A stretch of DNA of 64,000 nt from Plumapathes pennacea (lineage: Eukaryota > Cnidaria > Anthozoa > Antipatharia > Myriopathidae): assembly GCA_964036295.1 (NCBI GenBank), contig OZ038462.1:36037180-36101179 (forward strand), read 5' to 3'. The position numbers were made by a program, and so were the translations under genes. How positions within the stretch are numbered: the first letter of the stretch is position 1; every line of letters begins with the position of its first letter. Positions 1-30,000 of this stretch are shown in pieces. The notes below the pieces were generated by a model. The model worked only from the letters and a program-made list of their open reading frames with translations. It was not told the origin of the DNA and ran no database searches.

Positions 1-17454
<17,454 letters not shown>

Positions 17455-20400
17455 GTTTCCAGCTCACAACAAATCTGGCGTTCAACACACCGAGCTGTTC
17501 CAACTGGGTACTGTCACAGAAACGAAAATTGAATGTTCTGAAAGCACCTTCGCCTTCCCACGTGTACTAAATAGTGTCCACTCCAAAAGTGCGTAGTAAT
17601 GCCTTCTAAATCCGAACGTTCCGTCATAGGCGCGAAGGAGCCTGGGTCGGAGACCCAGACAATAGTTTCTTTTATTACATTCAGTTTTCAACTGTCAATT
17701 ATTTCTGTGACGATCGGAAGGATGACGTATTGTGACGGCTGTTTAGCAAATCGAGTCTTATGAGAGGGATCACTTCACTTCTCTTTGAGAGATAAATCAG
17801 CCAATCAGAATGCGAGTAGGGGTGAACTAGCCCAGCCAGAATAAATATTCATACATTCTGCAGGTGCAGATTAAATTTTAAAAAAGCATGGAACCTAATT
17901 TGATTCTCATTAAAGAGCCACCAATGTTGAACTATGAATATTGGGTCAAGGAAATAAGAAAAAGCTGACTGGACAACTTGGTGGAAACATTACATCATTT
18001 CCTGTCGACTAGCAATCGATTCAATACAACCGGATCTCCTTATTAGGCAGAAGCGAGTTTTTGCTGAACCATCAGTCTTAGTGTCCTTAGTTTCCGGATA
18101 TTCAAATCCGTTTTTCAATTAATTACCATCGCATGCGGCTCTAACTACTCGAAGGGTTTCTGGGATACCAGGAGCTGTGCGTCGTTGGGGAACGGTGAAA
18201 GTGCCGCCCGAAAACTCCCATGCACAAGAACTGATCCAAACCTGCAAACACAAGGTTCGTGCGTTCTGTTCTATATGGGCTTGCTATTTTAATGACCGAG
18301 TGTGAGGTCTGCGTGTACGGGACGAAAAATATCGTCCCGCTAGGTCAGTTAGTCGGAAATACTGCCAAGACCTGTAGTGGCACCGATATCTCCCGTACAG
18401 ACGTTCCAAACAAACGAAATTAATAAAATATTTATTATATAGCATAAACATTTCATAAGTAAACATAAACAAGCGCTCCTTGAGTAGAGTGCTTGAACTA
18501 GTCACGCGAATGCATACTCATTTGAATTTGTAAACACAAAGATTTCAACCTTTTCGACTCCTCTTATGAATTCTCTCGCTCGCTTCTTAGATGAACAGAC
18601 CATTATTTCCTGAAAGTTTCAATACATAGTCCAATTACTAAGACACTGTGTAAATAGGCTGTCGTGCAAGATATGGTGAAAATATGTAGACATGCAAAAT
18701 TCCAGGTCATAGAAAATTAAAACAAGTGAAAACGATGTTTGCAGACGATGAAGCGAAAACTGAAGGTTCTGAAAGAACGTCCCCGCGTGTGTACTGTCTT
18801 CTTCAAAACCGCACAGTATTGATGCCGGTCTTCTAAATACAAACGTTCGGGTATGCGGCGCCGGGGGAAGAAATCCGGAGCCTGGGCTGGAGAGTCGAGA
18901 GGTCGACAAGTAACTGAAATGTGTAATTCTAGACTCCGATTTATGATATAGCAAATAATAGTTACCCTTATTACTTAAAAGTTTTTTAGCTGTCTATTTG
19001 CTGGACACGGGGTTTGATGGCACTCTTGACGATTGGGAAGGATGATGAATTGTGCCGGCTATTCATTAGTCACATATTACATAATATGAATAGATTGATC
19101 TTATAACCGAGTGGGGGTCGTATACACGGGGAAAATATCGACCCGCCAGGTCCTGGCAGTGCAAACCGAGCTGCTTCAGGGACTGCGCGCAAGTACGGAC
19201 CGATAAATCAGCCAATCAAAACTCGGCCAAATGCGAATACGCGCGTACGGACCGCCATATAACTGATATACATCATATGCAGGTGAAGACCAAAATATAA
19301 AAAAATCCGTGTAGCCTAATTAGATTTTCATTCAAGAGACCGAGCACACTCCAGTTTTAACCATCATCAGATGAGAATAATGATAACCGTGGATACTGCT
19401 ATGAATATCCGAGAAATGAGGGAAAAGCTGAGTCCGACAACTTGGGTGAAAAATTACATTATGTCCTGTTGACTAGCAATCGGTTCGATCTTGGCTCAAT
19501 TTAATGATCGCCTTATTCGGAAAATGCGAGTTTTTGCTCAACTCAACAGTCTTTTATATGCCCCTAATGTCCGGGATATTCAAATCAGTGTTTTTTCAAT
19601 TAATTATCATCGTGTGAGTTGTGTAGCCACTTCAAAGGGTTTCTGGGATGTGCGTCGTTGGGGAGTGATGAAAGTGCCGTCCGAAAGCTGTGTGCAATAA
19701 CTGATCCTGACCTGCAAACACGAGGTTCGTGCGTTTCTGTTCTAAGGCTATTTTAATAACCGAGTGCGAGGTCTGGACGGGGAAAATATCTGCCAGGGTC
19801 AGGTCTTGGTTTAAACTGCCAACTCATCTGATTCATTCCCCGTACACAGACATGGCTAACTGCTGCGAGGTTAATAAGATATTTATTGTATGACTCCAAC
19901 GCTTCAAAAGTAAACATAAATCAAAGCATCAAGAAGTCCTCCCTGAGTAATTTACGCGCGTACACGAGTGTACACTTTATTTAAATTTAGTGTAAACACA
20001 AAGAATTCAACCTGTTCTTCTCCTAAAATTAACTGCCTAGCTCGCTTTTCAGAGTAACAGATCTTTATTTCTGAAATATTCAATGCATTGTCAAATCACT
20101 ACAAACTGACACTGCGTGACTAGGCTCTTTGCAGGATATGGTGAAATGAATGCAATAGACATGCAAAATTTCATGTTCAAAGAAATTTGCCGACATTTTA
20201 AAAACGGTTCAGAAATATTACTGAAGATTTTTATGGCAAAAGTTGCCTGTCGACTAGCAAAGTCATGCTGAACTTTCGAGTGCTGCCATAATCGATGTCT
20301 ATATGCTATGAGCCTGACATTCACGCTTGGCAATGTTCGAGTTTCAATTTCTGCCACTCAAAAAGCCTGAGGTGATTTTCATTGAAGACTCACCGTGAAT

Positions 20401-20816
20401 ATTGAATTGAAATTTAGGTGTGGTGATGTAAGACCTGGCCAGTAACACATCCTGTAGGGATTGTGGAGTAGTAACAACTAGGACATTTTTAGGTACTCTA
20501 ACTGTAACGAAATATTTATTGCACAAGTAATTCCAGTTTAAACACTTTAGTCATTATCTTAGTATTTTGTAATAGTTATATTAGTTATATATTCTATTTA
20601 TTTATTATTTTTAGTAATCCATATATAATAACCATAATTATTAGATATCGTCTCCCCGACTAGTAGGGCACATGTGCCCGGCTATAAGAACCGAGACCTA
20701 AATGAGGTTATTGTTGTTGATCGACCAGCAGCAAAAGATGGAAATAACGATAACCGTAAATTCTCGAGTTCAGGGTCTGGGTACGGCTTGAACAAGACCG
20801 GGTAAGCAAAATTAGG

Positions 20817-20850
<34 letters not shown>

Positions 20851-21900
20851 ACCTGGCCAGAAAACCTGCGCAAACATTACCGGCAACATTTCCTGACGAC
20901 TAGCAATTCATTTCGGCAAAGGCGAGTTTTTGCTGAGGAACTCACATTTTTTATGTCCCTAATTTCTGGATATTTGAATTATCGTCACGTAAGGTTTTCG
21001 AATCCGGCTGTAAAGGTGGTGTTACACGAGACAATTTTTAACGACGATTTTTAATGCATGTTACACAAGACAACTTTTAGCGCAACATTGCTGCGGCAAC
21101 GGCATGTTACACGAGACAATTTTTCGCGCAACATCCAGCTAGCGCCCAGGCTCCTTCTCCAAAAACATGACAGCCTTTACCAAAAGCAGAACGAACACGG
21201 AAAAAGAATTGTTTGGACGAGGGAATGGATGAAGAGGAGAGAAGAAAAGAGGGTTTATCACCAGTTAGCCAGAGAATTAAACGTAAAAGATGAACTTTCG
21301 CTCGATATTTCCTGATGGCAAAAAACAAGTTCGACGAGCTGGTCGGCCGAGTCGCCACATAAATACAGGTTTAACACAATAATGAGGGCGTCAATAAGTC
21401 CTGTGACGTCAGTGTTGCGCGAAAAATCGACTGCGAGGGTGTTACACGAAGCAACTCTAACAAAATTCGAGCAACATTGTTGCATGCGTTTGAAGGCCAT
21501 AAAAACTTTTAACATGTTGCTGCAACGAAGGTTGCGCTAAAAATCGTCCGGCGCGCCATGTTACACTATGACGATTTTTCGCGCAACATTGTTGCGCTAA
21601 AAATTGTCCCGTGTAATATCATCTTAACAAACTTGACAACCTCTGCCGCAAGGGTTTCTGGGAGCCTGGGGCTGCAATGCGCCTTTGCGAATCGGTCATT
21701 GTCGGCCTGCAAACACGAAGTTCGTACTTTCTGTTCTAAAAGGGTTTGGCATTTTAATAATGGGGCTTATGACAGGGGGTCAGAAAAATGCAAGAATAGT
21801 GCGAACCTTTGTGACACGGTGCACTGCACACAAAGGCAATGGAAAAATATGCAGTTTAAGGCTGACGTATACTGCAGCCCACAAACCTCAAAAAGTCACA
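17455..21900. repeat. Three tandem, diverged copies of the gene A 5' flank (unit about 1.4-1.5 kb)
   Basis: Landmarks recur in the same order. GACTAGCAATC: 18007, 19471, 20898. CCTGCAAACAC: 18241, 19711, 21706. GACATGCAAAATT: about 18690 and 20160. The GTTCTGAAAG block near 17540, about 80 bp upstream of the gene A start codon, recurs near 18764. The array therefore starts in the promoter-proximal region of gene A. Copy 3 is shortened and split by the element at 21014-21624. Short frames in the units are not conserved as protein. Confidence 0.75.
21014..21624 (+). mobile_element. PIF/Harbinger-derived non-autonomous element (611 bp)
   Basis: Termini AGGTGGTGTTACACGAGACA and, as complement, AGATGATATTACACGGGACA form imperfect inverted repeats of about 27 bp. 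The flanking trinucleotide TAA (21011-21013 and 21625-21627) fits the 3-bp target duplication of PIF/Harbinger elements. Inside, a plus-strand frame from about 21210 encodes WMKRREEKRVYHQLARELN, followed after a shift by KNKFDELVGRVA. This resembles the N-terminal region of Harbinger transposases (HARBI1 type). Most of the transposase is missing, so this is a deletion derivative. It interrupts copy 3 of the tandem array. Confidence 0.75.
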
Positions 21901-22070
21901 TGACCTAACAAACACGTCCCGTTTGCTGAAGGAAGCAAATTCTGAAATAACTGGAGCTTTTTGCTACGATATTTTACTTACCTAAGGAATGCTTTCTGGT
22001 GTTAAAAATGTAACAAAAATACAGCAGACTTGACGTGTGACTTTTTGTGGTTTAAGGTTTGCGGGTTCCG
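21873..22070. repeat. MITE-like foldback, GCAGCCCACAAACCTCAAAAAGTCACATGACC family, copy 1
   Basis: Left arm GCAGCCCACAAACCTCAAAAAGT pairs with right arm ACTTTTTGTGGTTTAAGGTTTGCGG. A related element is at 31822-32009. Confidence 0.6.
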
Positions 22071-24013
22071 GAATATGGCTCTCAAACTCTTTACTAACAT
22101 CTAGTTCAACCGCTGCAAACTACTACACTGACATAGTGGGGGTTCTATCGAGGGAAACTTCTACCAAATTCTGACTCTATCCAGTCGAGATACCTAGGAG
22201 TTCTGCCGTTTCCCGAATATATCTGCTGTAGATACTAGGAACTAATTTAAATGTTCTAGAAACATATGTATTCCTGGCTATATTTAGAGAAATAGCTCCA
22301 GTGACCTGTGTTAATTCGTGCATATTGTAACAAATGGTTTTCACAAGAGTGCACGGCAAGCAGTGAAGTGAAGGAAGGGCTCTGCATTGGTAAGTCACTC
22401 TTTATACTAAAACCTGCTAATCGCCTTGTGAAACAAAAGCCTGGACCGGCATTCACCGGTATGAAAATTGAAGTATACAAGCATTCCTTGCAAACAATTC
22501 AATCACTGTGTCAGAACATGATAATGAATAGCTTGGATGCTAGTATTCGACCGATTGTTGTCGATTTAGTATCTAAACCAACAGCATCGTCAACAGTGAT
22601 GTCATACCTCAGTTACGATTTAGGTCATTATAAGACTGCCATTAACTTATAGGAAACTTCAACTCTGATATTAAGGTCCGGGATTAGTTCGAATATCATA
22701 TGCTGTGCAATCGCGCGTAATCCGCAAACTTCAAGAACGTCAGAGACATTCCTAAACCGTACAGCTCAACTGTTGATATATTCCTCACTCGCGTCAACAT
22801 TAGGAGATAAGAATAATTTATTGTGTAGTTGTAAAACAAATCTTTCTGATTATCAATTAACTTCTGAGCCCCCCGGCGTTGTCTTTCAAAGAAGCTCAGC
22901 CCTCAATCAAAACTATAATGCCCCAGAAATATATACCAGTAGTTTCCTCACTGCATAGTCTGCTTGCCTTCTAATCTATTTACTAAAGTCAAGTAGTTTT
23001 CCTGTGGTTACAACACTGTCAGTGTAGGACGTGACTCCCCGACGAACGGCCTGAACCCTCGTGCAACACGAGGGCTTTCGGCAGCAACAGTCATCATGCA
23101 AAACGGGAAACGTCGAATTCGCCGTTCTCGTGACTTTGATACGAAGCCAATATTTAAAAGTCGTGTCACAATCTAGGCGCTTTGGGTTTTTGCAGATAAG
23201 GTCATGATACTCACACAAGTCACGCCCGGATGAACTTGAGTGATATTAAAAGCATACCTCAAGAGCAGCAAGCCGAGTCTAAACCCCATCTGTCCCGTAA
23301 ACAGTTGTATAAACTAAATTAGTGTCACAATGTTTCCTATATTTTTGAAAGAAAAGATACGACTATGTAAACAATAGATTAGCTGTAAAAGTAGGAGTAG
23401 GAGGGGGCTGGGGGCGACTGACTTCACTTACCGAATTCCTCTTATAAGCTCCGGGCAACGGTTCTCACCGAGTGCAAGCCAAAAGCACTTTCTGAGTATG
23501 TTTTCGCTCCTATCTGATCCATGTCTTGTGCGTAAACGCCGCGGTTTTATCCGAATTCATGCTCAGAAAGCTGGTTAGTTCAAAAGTATTCCGCTAATTG
23601 TGCGCTTTTCTGAAAATATTCAAATTTGCATGCATTACAAGAATGCCGAAAGAAACAGTGCCGTTTGTATGCGCTACTTATTTGTGTTTTAAGCATTTAA
23701 GCCGTTGTCGGCTTGCTTGGTTATTATTAACTATTCAGTGTAGTGCGATTGGATCCCAACAGAGTTAGCATTTGAAACTTCAGAGACAAACCTATGTAAC
23801 CTACGTTTGAACTGGGGGCAATGCGTATGCGCCATTTGGTAACGAACTCTATCATTTGCGGACACATTTTGGCAGACGCGCTGATGTCGCTGCACGTTTC
23901 ACTTTTTGGTGCAGCACTCACACACCTCCACGGGCTTTGTCGAGTCATGAGTATTTGATCAGATAATTTTAATACTTTCTTTGTTCTGTTTTACAGAATT
24001 GATCCTCCCTACC
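22071..24013. other. Intergenic region upstream of the Ig/TSP1 gene
   Basis: No gene recognised on either strand. The open frames are short and without family resemblance. One small perfect hairpin, CCCTCGTG-CAA-CACGAGGG, lies at about 23056-23075. The promoter of the downstream gene is presumably in the right part, but no clear TATA or initiator was identified. Confidence 0.5.
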
Positions 24014-27000
24014 ATGTGGTCTGCTGTTACGGCACTCGCAGCGCTTGTGTGCTTGGCATCTGACAATGCAATGGCAGGTACAAATATCTGACCCAGTCGT
24101 TGAAACCCGAGTAATCGAGTCCAGGATTAACCAAACTCAGTTTCCCCAGCCTCTTGACCAACAAATTGCAGGATTTTGACTAAAGACTAAAGGGGAATTT
24201 ATAAAGACCTAAAATGCTTGTTTTGCATTAGCCTGCGAGGCCACATGCTGGGCAGCGTCTTGGGAACGACACCTTCTCATTTTCAGGCTTAAAAATTGAG
24301 ACCTAAAGTTTAGACCTAAGCCAGTATTAAATGGAATATTCGAACTTGTGAGAACCACTGTATTTGTACGCTGGTCTTAAACCAGGATAAGCCTAATCGT
24401 GTTTTAAACAAGTGGGCACAGTTCTGGGCCCGGTTTTTCAAAGCACGATTAGGCTAATCCTGGATTAGGTCTAAACTTTCTTGTCATTTTTTTAGCCTGA
24501 AAACGTGAAAGTTTTGTCCACAACTTTCTTGATAATGTTTTAAGCTGGAACAAGCTTTCTAATCCATCTTCGAACAAAACCAATTTCATTAATCTTGGAT
24601 TAGCTTAATCCACCTTCGAAAAACCGGGCCCTGGGCAGAGTTGGTGCCCGTCATATTTCAACTTAACAAAGATGTGGAATAACATTTATTTATCTTTAAT
24701 GGCTTACAATAGATGACCCTCCAGCGATCGTGGACTTCCTAGATCGAGATCTAGTCGACCCTGGGGATGTCAATTATACTTCATCCCTCCTTTTGCCATG
24801 CACAGCAATAGGTGGCAACCTAAAGTACACCTGGTTTTACAATGACGTTAGCGTTGAAGCTTTGGATCCACTAGGAAAGGTGTTTGAGATATTTAATAAT
24901 GGAACGCTCGCAAAAACCCAAGCAGTGGGTGGATATGGGGAATACCGCTGTGTTGTGAAAAACAGTAGAGGAACTACGTTCAGTAGGAAGCTGAAAATAC
25001 GCGTCACAGGTAAAACATGACTCTTTGTTTACTTAGAGCGGTTTTCGGATGACAAGTTCTAGTTTGTAATTTGTCTAGTTTGGAAAGTAATTGTGTGATT
25101 GCTTTGGTTTTGCGTTTGCTTCGCTTTCGGATTGGTCCACACGAGTTTGTAAGCATGCTCAGCCAATCAGGAACAAAACTAAAACCAAAACCAAAACCAA
25201 AACCAAACACTTCTCACGCAAGCGATGACGTGTACTCGCACTGCTGACTGGAAAGTAAAAGCAAACGCAAGACCAAACGCAAATTACTTTGGCTTCCAAT
25301 TGGCTGAACTGTTTTCTCTCAGTCTCTGTGATTGGCCTGTGTGATTACTTTGGTTTTGGTTTTCGACAGTCATCCGAAAACGGCTCTATAATTTATCTCA
25401 TCTCTATAACTTTAATCTCAAGGGTGACCAAAGACAAAATTCTTCTGAGTACACAGTCAACTGTATGTCAGTTTATTGTGGAGAAAGTGCATGCATGGCT
25501 GCTAGGCTCTTGCTTGGGTTCAAGCTGTCACTCAAGAAATTTTCCCAACATTACCTCGTACATTTGTCTAGGAAAAATTGGGAAAATTTCGCAATAAAAC
25601 AACGGCGGACAATCGTAGATCCAAAATAAGACGCCCAATCTTTCAAATCCTTGGACAGAGTGCTGCGAATAACGCATTCATACAAGTGCGATCTGTTTTC
25701 AAAGATAGAGACTATTTTGGTTGAATGTCGAGAGTAATAGTTGAATTTGCATTTCCTACCCTTTCGTCAGGAACAAAAGCAAATCGTTTGACGATTCTGC
25801 TTTACCTGTGCCTGTTCCCTTCTCTTTTGAAGACGAGCTTCGCGAGACTGTTGTGTTTTTAGTTTTCCAGTTTTTAAAGTCATTTTCGTGATTACAGTGC
25901 AATATTATTGTTTTGTTCATCAATCGTCTTTCTTTCTGTCGTGCACTTTCTTTATTAGGAGTGTCAGTAAAACTACAGCGTGCTTAGCTACCGCGCCTGG
26001 AGGTCGTACGCCAGACAGACTGACTGGTGACCATTAGATTTCGAGATGGCGACCCGCTTGAAGTTTTGAAAAAGCGTGATACTACGTCACATATGCAATT
26101 TTGGTATTATATAATTGTCAAGCATCACGTCAAGCATCACGAGTGGTGTAAATTATTAATTGTCCAAGCAGCTCATAGGATTACCCAAATTAATTACTTT
26201 GGTTTGGTTTTACAAAAGTCATCAGTCTAAAAACCGAAACTTTAATTTGTTGCTTGCAGAGCATCATCATTTTAAGTCAGGGGGCTCTGACATTACGTTG
26301 CGAGTCAGCCTCGGGCGGCCAGCAGTGTTGAATTGTCCGGATCGTGAGATCAAAACAGGCTTTGGTGTCACATTTTCCTGGAAGAAGGACTTCAACGGAA
26401 AGGTGCAGGTTTTCGAAGAAAACGAAAGAAGAGCCATCACCCCTGAAGGCAACATGCACATCATGTACGTAACACAGCAAGACATCAACAAAATTCGGCT
26501 GGTGAATGGCTTGCAGTGCAGAATAACGGCCGGCGGACAATATGAGGATTCTGTGTCAATCAACGTACAAGGGGATGGTACAAGTAGGTGTAAAAACCAA
26601 GTTGTAGGTACTTGTAGGCCTTCATAGCGGGCAAGTATTATCATAGTTTGATCGTTTTCTCGTGAAACAAAACATTACAAACCCAAAAATGTATGTTGAA
26701 TACGGCAAGTAGCGACGATCAGATTGATTAATCACAACGTGAGCGCCACAGAATAGTCAAGTTCCCGGATGTAAATTTTAACATAAGCGCCTCATAAAAG
26801 CCGAGCTCCCGGATGTACAAGTACACGTGGGCACCTCATTATGTAGGTTGATTTGGAGGGATAGTTTAATGTCCGACATTGTGTTTATCCAACTACGCGT
26901 TGGATAACTTGGCGTTAGTTGCTCAAATTACAGTTTGTTGCCTTCTATCGGTCTTTACATGACAAGCATGAGGTTGCACACGACAGATACAGACAATTAT

Positions 27001-30000
27001 TGACAAATGAGATAGCGTCGCGATTATTACCCTCGCAATGCTCGGGGATGATATGTTGAAGTACAGTAACAGAAGAAAAGTGTATTTAATATGCTGTTTC
27101 ATTTTGAAGCAAGCCAAGACAACATCAGTCCCTCGTTCATAACAAAGCCATCTGAGGTGGAGTCGGCAAGAGAGGGATACCGCAAAGAGCTCCGTTGTAT
27201 AGCTACTGGCAAGTAAGTGACGAAAATCGAATAGAGCCGTTTTTGGATTGGTCCAAGCAAGTTTAGTAGCATGTTTGTCCAATCAGGATAAAAAGCAAAA
27301 CACTGTTGCTTTTAATATGATGTATTCTCACGCAAGCAAGCCTGTGGCGAGAGCGGTTTCTTCGCACTGCAGTTGATTTCTTCTCCAAAGTAAAACCAAA
27401 CGCGATTTGCTTTTTTGGCTTCTAATTGGTTGAAAGTGTTTCTTACCTCTGTGATTGGCAGTCTACTTACTTTGGATTATTTTTCGACAGTTATAAAAAC
27501 ACTGCTCTCTACGCTCGGATGCGACGTCTTTAACTATATCTGTATTGTGTCTGTGGCCGTATCTCTATTTAAATATCTCTTTTATTTTTTCTCGTCTCTC
27601 TATTTCAGGCCAGCACCAGTAATCACATGGAAGAAGGATGGCAAGATGATTGTCGATGGCAAAGATTCGTTCAAACTTAGCCAGTTCAAGAGAACTTTGG
27701 TCATCACAAAAGTAGATAAGAGAAAACACGATGGAAAATACGTCTGCGAGGCAAAGTCAGCCAACGCGCCTCCAATTCAAGCTTTCACAAATCTCACAGT
27801 AAAAGGTGACCAAACCACTTCTAGAGGCTTGCCTACTTTTGAACAAACATACTGGCACAAAATTATTTTATTGATCGTCCGGGTAAAAATAGTCTTCTGA
27901 AAAGACTGGTTTCCCACCCCACCAACCTTTTATTATCCGTTATCTGTTAAGTCGTGTTAGTCCATTTTAGGTCCAAAATTGTGATCTCCTTTTATATACT
28001 TTCACTAAACATATACCCATTTTGAATAGTAGGCGTATGTCATACAAAAAAGGTGAGGAAAACTTTACACCTTGAAAACGCGAACCGTGTTTCTGTATTT
28101 AAATACTTAATACTTATTACTCACTTAATACCGTATTTGAGTAATAAAGTAATGACTCAGTAATTTCAACATCCATGCTTTTGCAGCGCTACCTTACTGG
28201 ACGCCTGGAAAGAAACTAGCCCAAAAGATAATAGTAAATTATGAGGAAAATGCGACATTAACTTGCTCTGCGGAAGGAATTCCAAGTCCATCGTACAAGT
28301 GGTACAGGGATGACATTGTTGTTCAGCCATAGTAAGTGGTGTAATAAGACACTTTTGTACAAATGCGCAGTTGTTAAGGGTGAGCCGTTTGATAGTCAAA
28401 CTTTGCAGAATGAACTACCGCTACACTGAACATAATTCAGTTTTACAGAAACAAAACTAGAATAAGTAAATAGCAATCCTTTATACAAGAAGTAAAAAGT
28501 ACCAAGACTACTGTGCATGTTTTATTGATTTTGATATGATGGAGGGAGTACGGGAAGATTTTTGCAATGTTTTCACCCAGTAGAGACCTGACCCTACCTG
28601 GTCAGCTACGCAGATTTCTCAGTTGGTTGCATGTCTGATATTGACGCAACCACTATCTCCCCAATGCTTTAGGACTGTTAGGCCTGTTTAAAACGTCAAA
28701 CTTCACATGCGTCGAATACAACGAAAATTAGCCGAAACAATATGGTTTTTGCTTATTTGCAATGTAAACGGTATTCGGATCATGTGAAGTTTCACGTTTG
28801 AAACAAGCTTTAGTGTTCAAGTGTTAGTAAAAGTCAATCTGTAGATTCCGATCAGTATTACTTATTTTCATGCAGTCTTTACAACCCTTCCCGATAATTG
28901 TGCTTATTTTGCAGTGATCACTTAACAACGGATAACAACAAGCTTCACTTCAGAGAAATCCAGAAAGATCAAGACAGTGTTTACCATTGTGTTGTAAAAA
29001 ACGATGTTGGGAATATTGTCTCATCTACTTGGGTTTATGTCAACAGTAAGTTGTAGATAATTTGTGTGCACAAATGTTACTTTGAAAGGTGACATCTCAG
29101 GCCCCGTCCACACAAATCCGTTTTTGTTTGAAAATGGATATTTATTTATCCGTTTTGACCTTCCGTCCACGCGCGTTTTCAGTGACAGAAAACGGATATT
29201 TTCGAAAACGCTCTCCAGAATAGGATATTTTTGAAAACTCCGGTTTCATGTTGTACTGTGGACGGCGAAAACGGAGCTTTTGGAGAACGCGTGACGTCAT
29301 GATGATCGTGTGGTCTCTGTGCGCATGCTCAATCCGGGCATTTAGCGTTTTCGATCAGTCCAGCGTATTAGTGTGGACAGCGAAACCGATAGTGGCCGGA
29401 AAACTTTCGATGCATTTTCGTATGAAAACTCCGCCTTCAAACGGAAACGGATTAGTGTTGACGGGGCCTTATTCAGTTATCTTCGGTTTCTTATCACTCG
29501 ATATCAGGAGCCCTGGAGCACAAATGAAATGAATGGCATCGGAATAAGGCAATAAAGAATTTCATCTTGTTGAAGATCAATCATGATACACTACCCTGAG
29601 ATGCATCAGGTAAAAACTGCATGCAAAAATGGCGACATCATTAGCTCCCGGTTATTTCAAGAGTATGGTTTACGCCATGCCCAAAGCGAAATATAGAAAT
29701 GGCGCACCAACGCAGGCGAACAAGTGCACCTTTTGGCACAGAACGTGCGAACCGCCGCAACAACGGAAGCACAAGCATTATTGATTAGTATTTATTAATT
29801 TCGACTCTTCGTCGTCTATACATATATACTTGTACCCAGATTGCTCGCTGAGAACAAACGAAGCACAGCACCTTCGTAAGTTCTCGTGCTTGTGTAGTAG
29901 TGTGAACCACATCTTTTTCATTTTGAAATAACTGTTGTCGGTACGATAATGTGAAATCTTTTGTTTCTAGTGGACGGTGGTTGGAGCGAATTTGGACCTT

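Noticed and set aside
22308-22652. 114-codon open frame upstream of the Ig/TSP1 gene
   Set aside because: No recognisable domain, no splice or context support, and composition like surrounding noncoding DNA.
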